This document shows, in pieces, positions 5,803 to 6,825 of a DNA stretch of 6,825 nucleotides. The translations under genes and the position numbers were made by a program. How positions within the stretch are numbered: the first letter of the stretch is position 1; each line of letters begins with the position of its first letter. Under the pieces are notes generated by a model. It saw nothing but the letters and a program-made list of their open reading frames with translations, was not told where the DNA came from and did not search any database. The stretch comes from Burkholderiaceae bacterium. Lineage in GTDB: Bacteria; Pseudomonadota; Gammaproteobacteria; Burkholderiales; Burkholderiaceae. Where the stretch lies: contig JAGOCV010000223.1 of assembly GCA_017998575.1 (NCBI GenBank), positions 1 through 6,825 of the forward strand. Direction: 5' to 3'.

Positions 5803-6678
5803 ATGCGCAACCTGACGCAGGACACCATCACCCAGGCCGTGCTCGGCCGGCTGGCGCAGACGCCCGATCCGCGCCTGAAGGAAATCATGACCAGCCTGGT
5901 GCAGCACCTGCACGCGTTCGCGCGGGAGGTGCGGCTGACCGAGGACGAGTGGTTCAAGGGCATCGAGTTCCTCACCGCCTGCGGCCACAAGACCGACGAC
6001 AAGCGGCAGGAATTCATCCTGCTGTCGGACACGCTGGGGCTCTCGATGCTCACCGTGGCCATGAACAACGACAAGCCGCAGGGCTGCACCGAGGCCACCG
6101 TCTTCGGGCCCTTCCACGTCGAGAACGCGCCGCACTACGAACACGGCGAAGACGTGGCCAACGGCGCGCCGGGCGAGCCCTGCATCGTGCGCGGCAGCGT
6201 GCGCGGGCTGGATGGCGAAGCGGTGCCCGGCGCCACCATCGAGGTCTGGCAGGCCGATGCCGAGGGCAACTACGACGTGCAATACGAAGGGCAGGACGAG
6301 CACCGCGCGCGCGGCGTGCTGCACGCGGGGCCCGACGGGCGCTTCCACTTCCGCACCATCCGCGCCGAGGCCTATCCCATTCCGCATGACGGCCCCGTGG
6401 GCGACCTGCTGCGCGCCACCAAGCGCCATCCGTGGCGCCCCGCGCACCTGCATTTCATGATCACGGCGCCGGGCTTCGAGCGCCTGGTCACCCACGTGTT
6501 CCGCGACGGCGATCCGTACCTCGACTCCGATGCCGTGTTCGGCGTGCGGCAGTCGCTGGTGGCCGACTGGAAGCAGCAGGCCGACGGCAGCTACCTGCTC
6601 GAATTCGACTTCGTGCTCGCACCCGAGCGAGCGGCCGGCCGGCGCCAGGGTGCGGCTGCCGCGAAGGCGGCCGCATGA
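5803..6678 (+). CDS. Hydroxyquinol 1,2-dioxygenase (intradiol ring-cleavage dioxygenase)
   Basis: This 291-residue non-haem Fe(III) enzyme would cleave hydroxyquinol (1,2,4-trihydroxybenzene) between the two adjacent hydroxyls to give maleylacetate. The N-terminal helical dimerisation domain (about 1-100) includes EWFKGIEFLTACGHKTDDKRQEFILLSDTLGLS. The catalytic beta-sandwich begins at TEATVFGPFHVENAP (96-110). The four iron ligands are in place: Y157 (EGNYDVQ), Y191 (AYPIPHDGPVG), H215 and H217 (WRPAHLHF), with R212 just ahead. Length and the TVFGPF segment fit hydroxyquinol or chlorocatechol dioxygenases better than catechol enzymes. The maleylacetate reductase in the window favours hydroxyquinol, since catechol would not require it; chlorocatechol 1,2-dioxygenase is the main alternative. 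The Ala-rich tail (280-291) is probably disordered. The stop overlaps the next ATG by 4 bp. Confidence 0.92.
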   Translation: MRNLTQDTITQAVLGRLAQTPDPRLKEIMTSLVQHLHAFAREVRLTEDEWFKGIEFLTACGHKTDDKRQEFILLSDTLGLSMLTVAMNNDKPQGCTEATVFGPFHVENAPHYEHGEDVANGAPGEPCIVRGSVRGLDGEAVPGATIEVWQADAEGNYDVQYEGQDEHRARGVLHAGPDGRFHFRTIRAEAYPIPHDGPVGDLLRATKRHPWRPAHLHFMITAPGFERLVTHVFRDGDPYLDSDAVFGVRQSLVADWKQQADGSYLLEFDFVLAPERAAGRRQGAAAAKAAA

Positions 6679-6825
6679 TCTACGTCTTCCATCTGCTCGA
6701 CGATCCGCGGCTGGGCGACGTGCGCATCGCCGTGCGGCCCGCGCACAAGGACTACCTGGCCGCGATGGCCGACCGCATCGCCTTCGCGGGCCCGCTGCTG
6801 GGCGAGGACGGCCGCACCATGGTAG
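6675..6825 (+). CDS. YCII-domain protein (3' truncated by window end)
   Basis: The first 50 residues are visible and the gene runs off the window. The start M-I-Y-V-F-H-L-L-D-D, the RPAHKDYL segment with its conserved His (H24), and FAGPLLGEDGRTMV (38-50) are typical of the small YCII dimeric alpha+beta barrel family, usually about 90-100 residues. Its ATG overlaps the dioxygenase TGA (ATGA), implying translational coupling and a shared pathway. In the 2,4,5-trichlorophenoxyacetate pathway the YCII protein TftG dehydrochlorinates 5-chlorohydroxyquinol ahead of the hydroxyquinol dioxygenase; a related role here is possible but is inferred from context alone. Many YCII proteins have no known function. 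Confidence 0.85.
   Translation, partial: MIYVFHLLDDPRLGDVRIAVRPAHKDYLAAMADRIAFAGPLLGEDGRTMV

Noticed and set aside
4035..6098. Long 687-codon antisense open frame
   Set aside because: It spans three convincing + strand genes and resembles no family; it reflects the lack of stop codons in GC-rich antisense frames.

Overview
The window reads as a GC-rich betaproteobacterial chromosome, most likely Burkholderiales and perhaps Alcaligenaceae (Bordetella/Achromobacter-like). Third codon positions are almost all G or C, genes are tightly packed with ATGA overlaps, and there is a Bug/TctC-type periplasmic receptor, a family greatly expanded in that group. The genus is an inference.

Layout: (1) 1-2447, + strand: the 3' end of an NMT1/THI5-like ABC substrate-binding protein, a 3-hydroxyisobutyrate-dehydrogenase-family oxidoreductase joined to it by a 4-bp overlap, and a maleylacetate reductase. 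(2) 2448-3033: a 586-bp gap between two convergent genes, holding two large, mutually inverted, highly structured repeat units. (3) 3034-3963, - strand: a LysR-type regulator. (4) 4080-6825, + strand, divergent from the regulator: a SnoaL/NTF2-like protein, a Bug-family solute receptor, an intradiol dioxygenase best read as hydroxyquinol 1,2-dioxygenase, and the 5' end of a YCII-domain protein that overlaps the dioxygenase by 4 bp.

Together the genes describe the lower hydroxyquinol pathway. The dioxygenase would open hydroxyquinol (1,2,4-trihydroxybenzene) to maleylacetate, and the reductase would make 3-oxoadipate for the TCA cycle. The two periplasmic binding proteins suggest uptake of the aromatic or its precursor. 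The SnoaL-like and YCII proteins are candidates for an elimination, dehydration or isomerisation step, and the LysR protein is the likely local regulator. The hydroxylase or decarboxylase that would make hydroxyquinol is not in the window, so the starting substrate is unknown.

The most unusual object is the repeat pair at 2469-2685 and 2762-2999. Their 143-bp cores are inverted copies of each other and include a 38-nt identical block. Several stems differ in sequence between the copies but stay complementary within each copy, which is compensatory change. Each copy lies just 3' of one of the two convergent genes, in the sense orientation of that gene. This points to a structured 3'-end RNA or DNA element rather than a protein-coding region.
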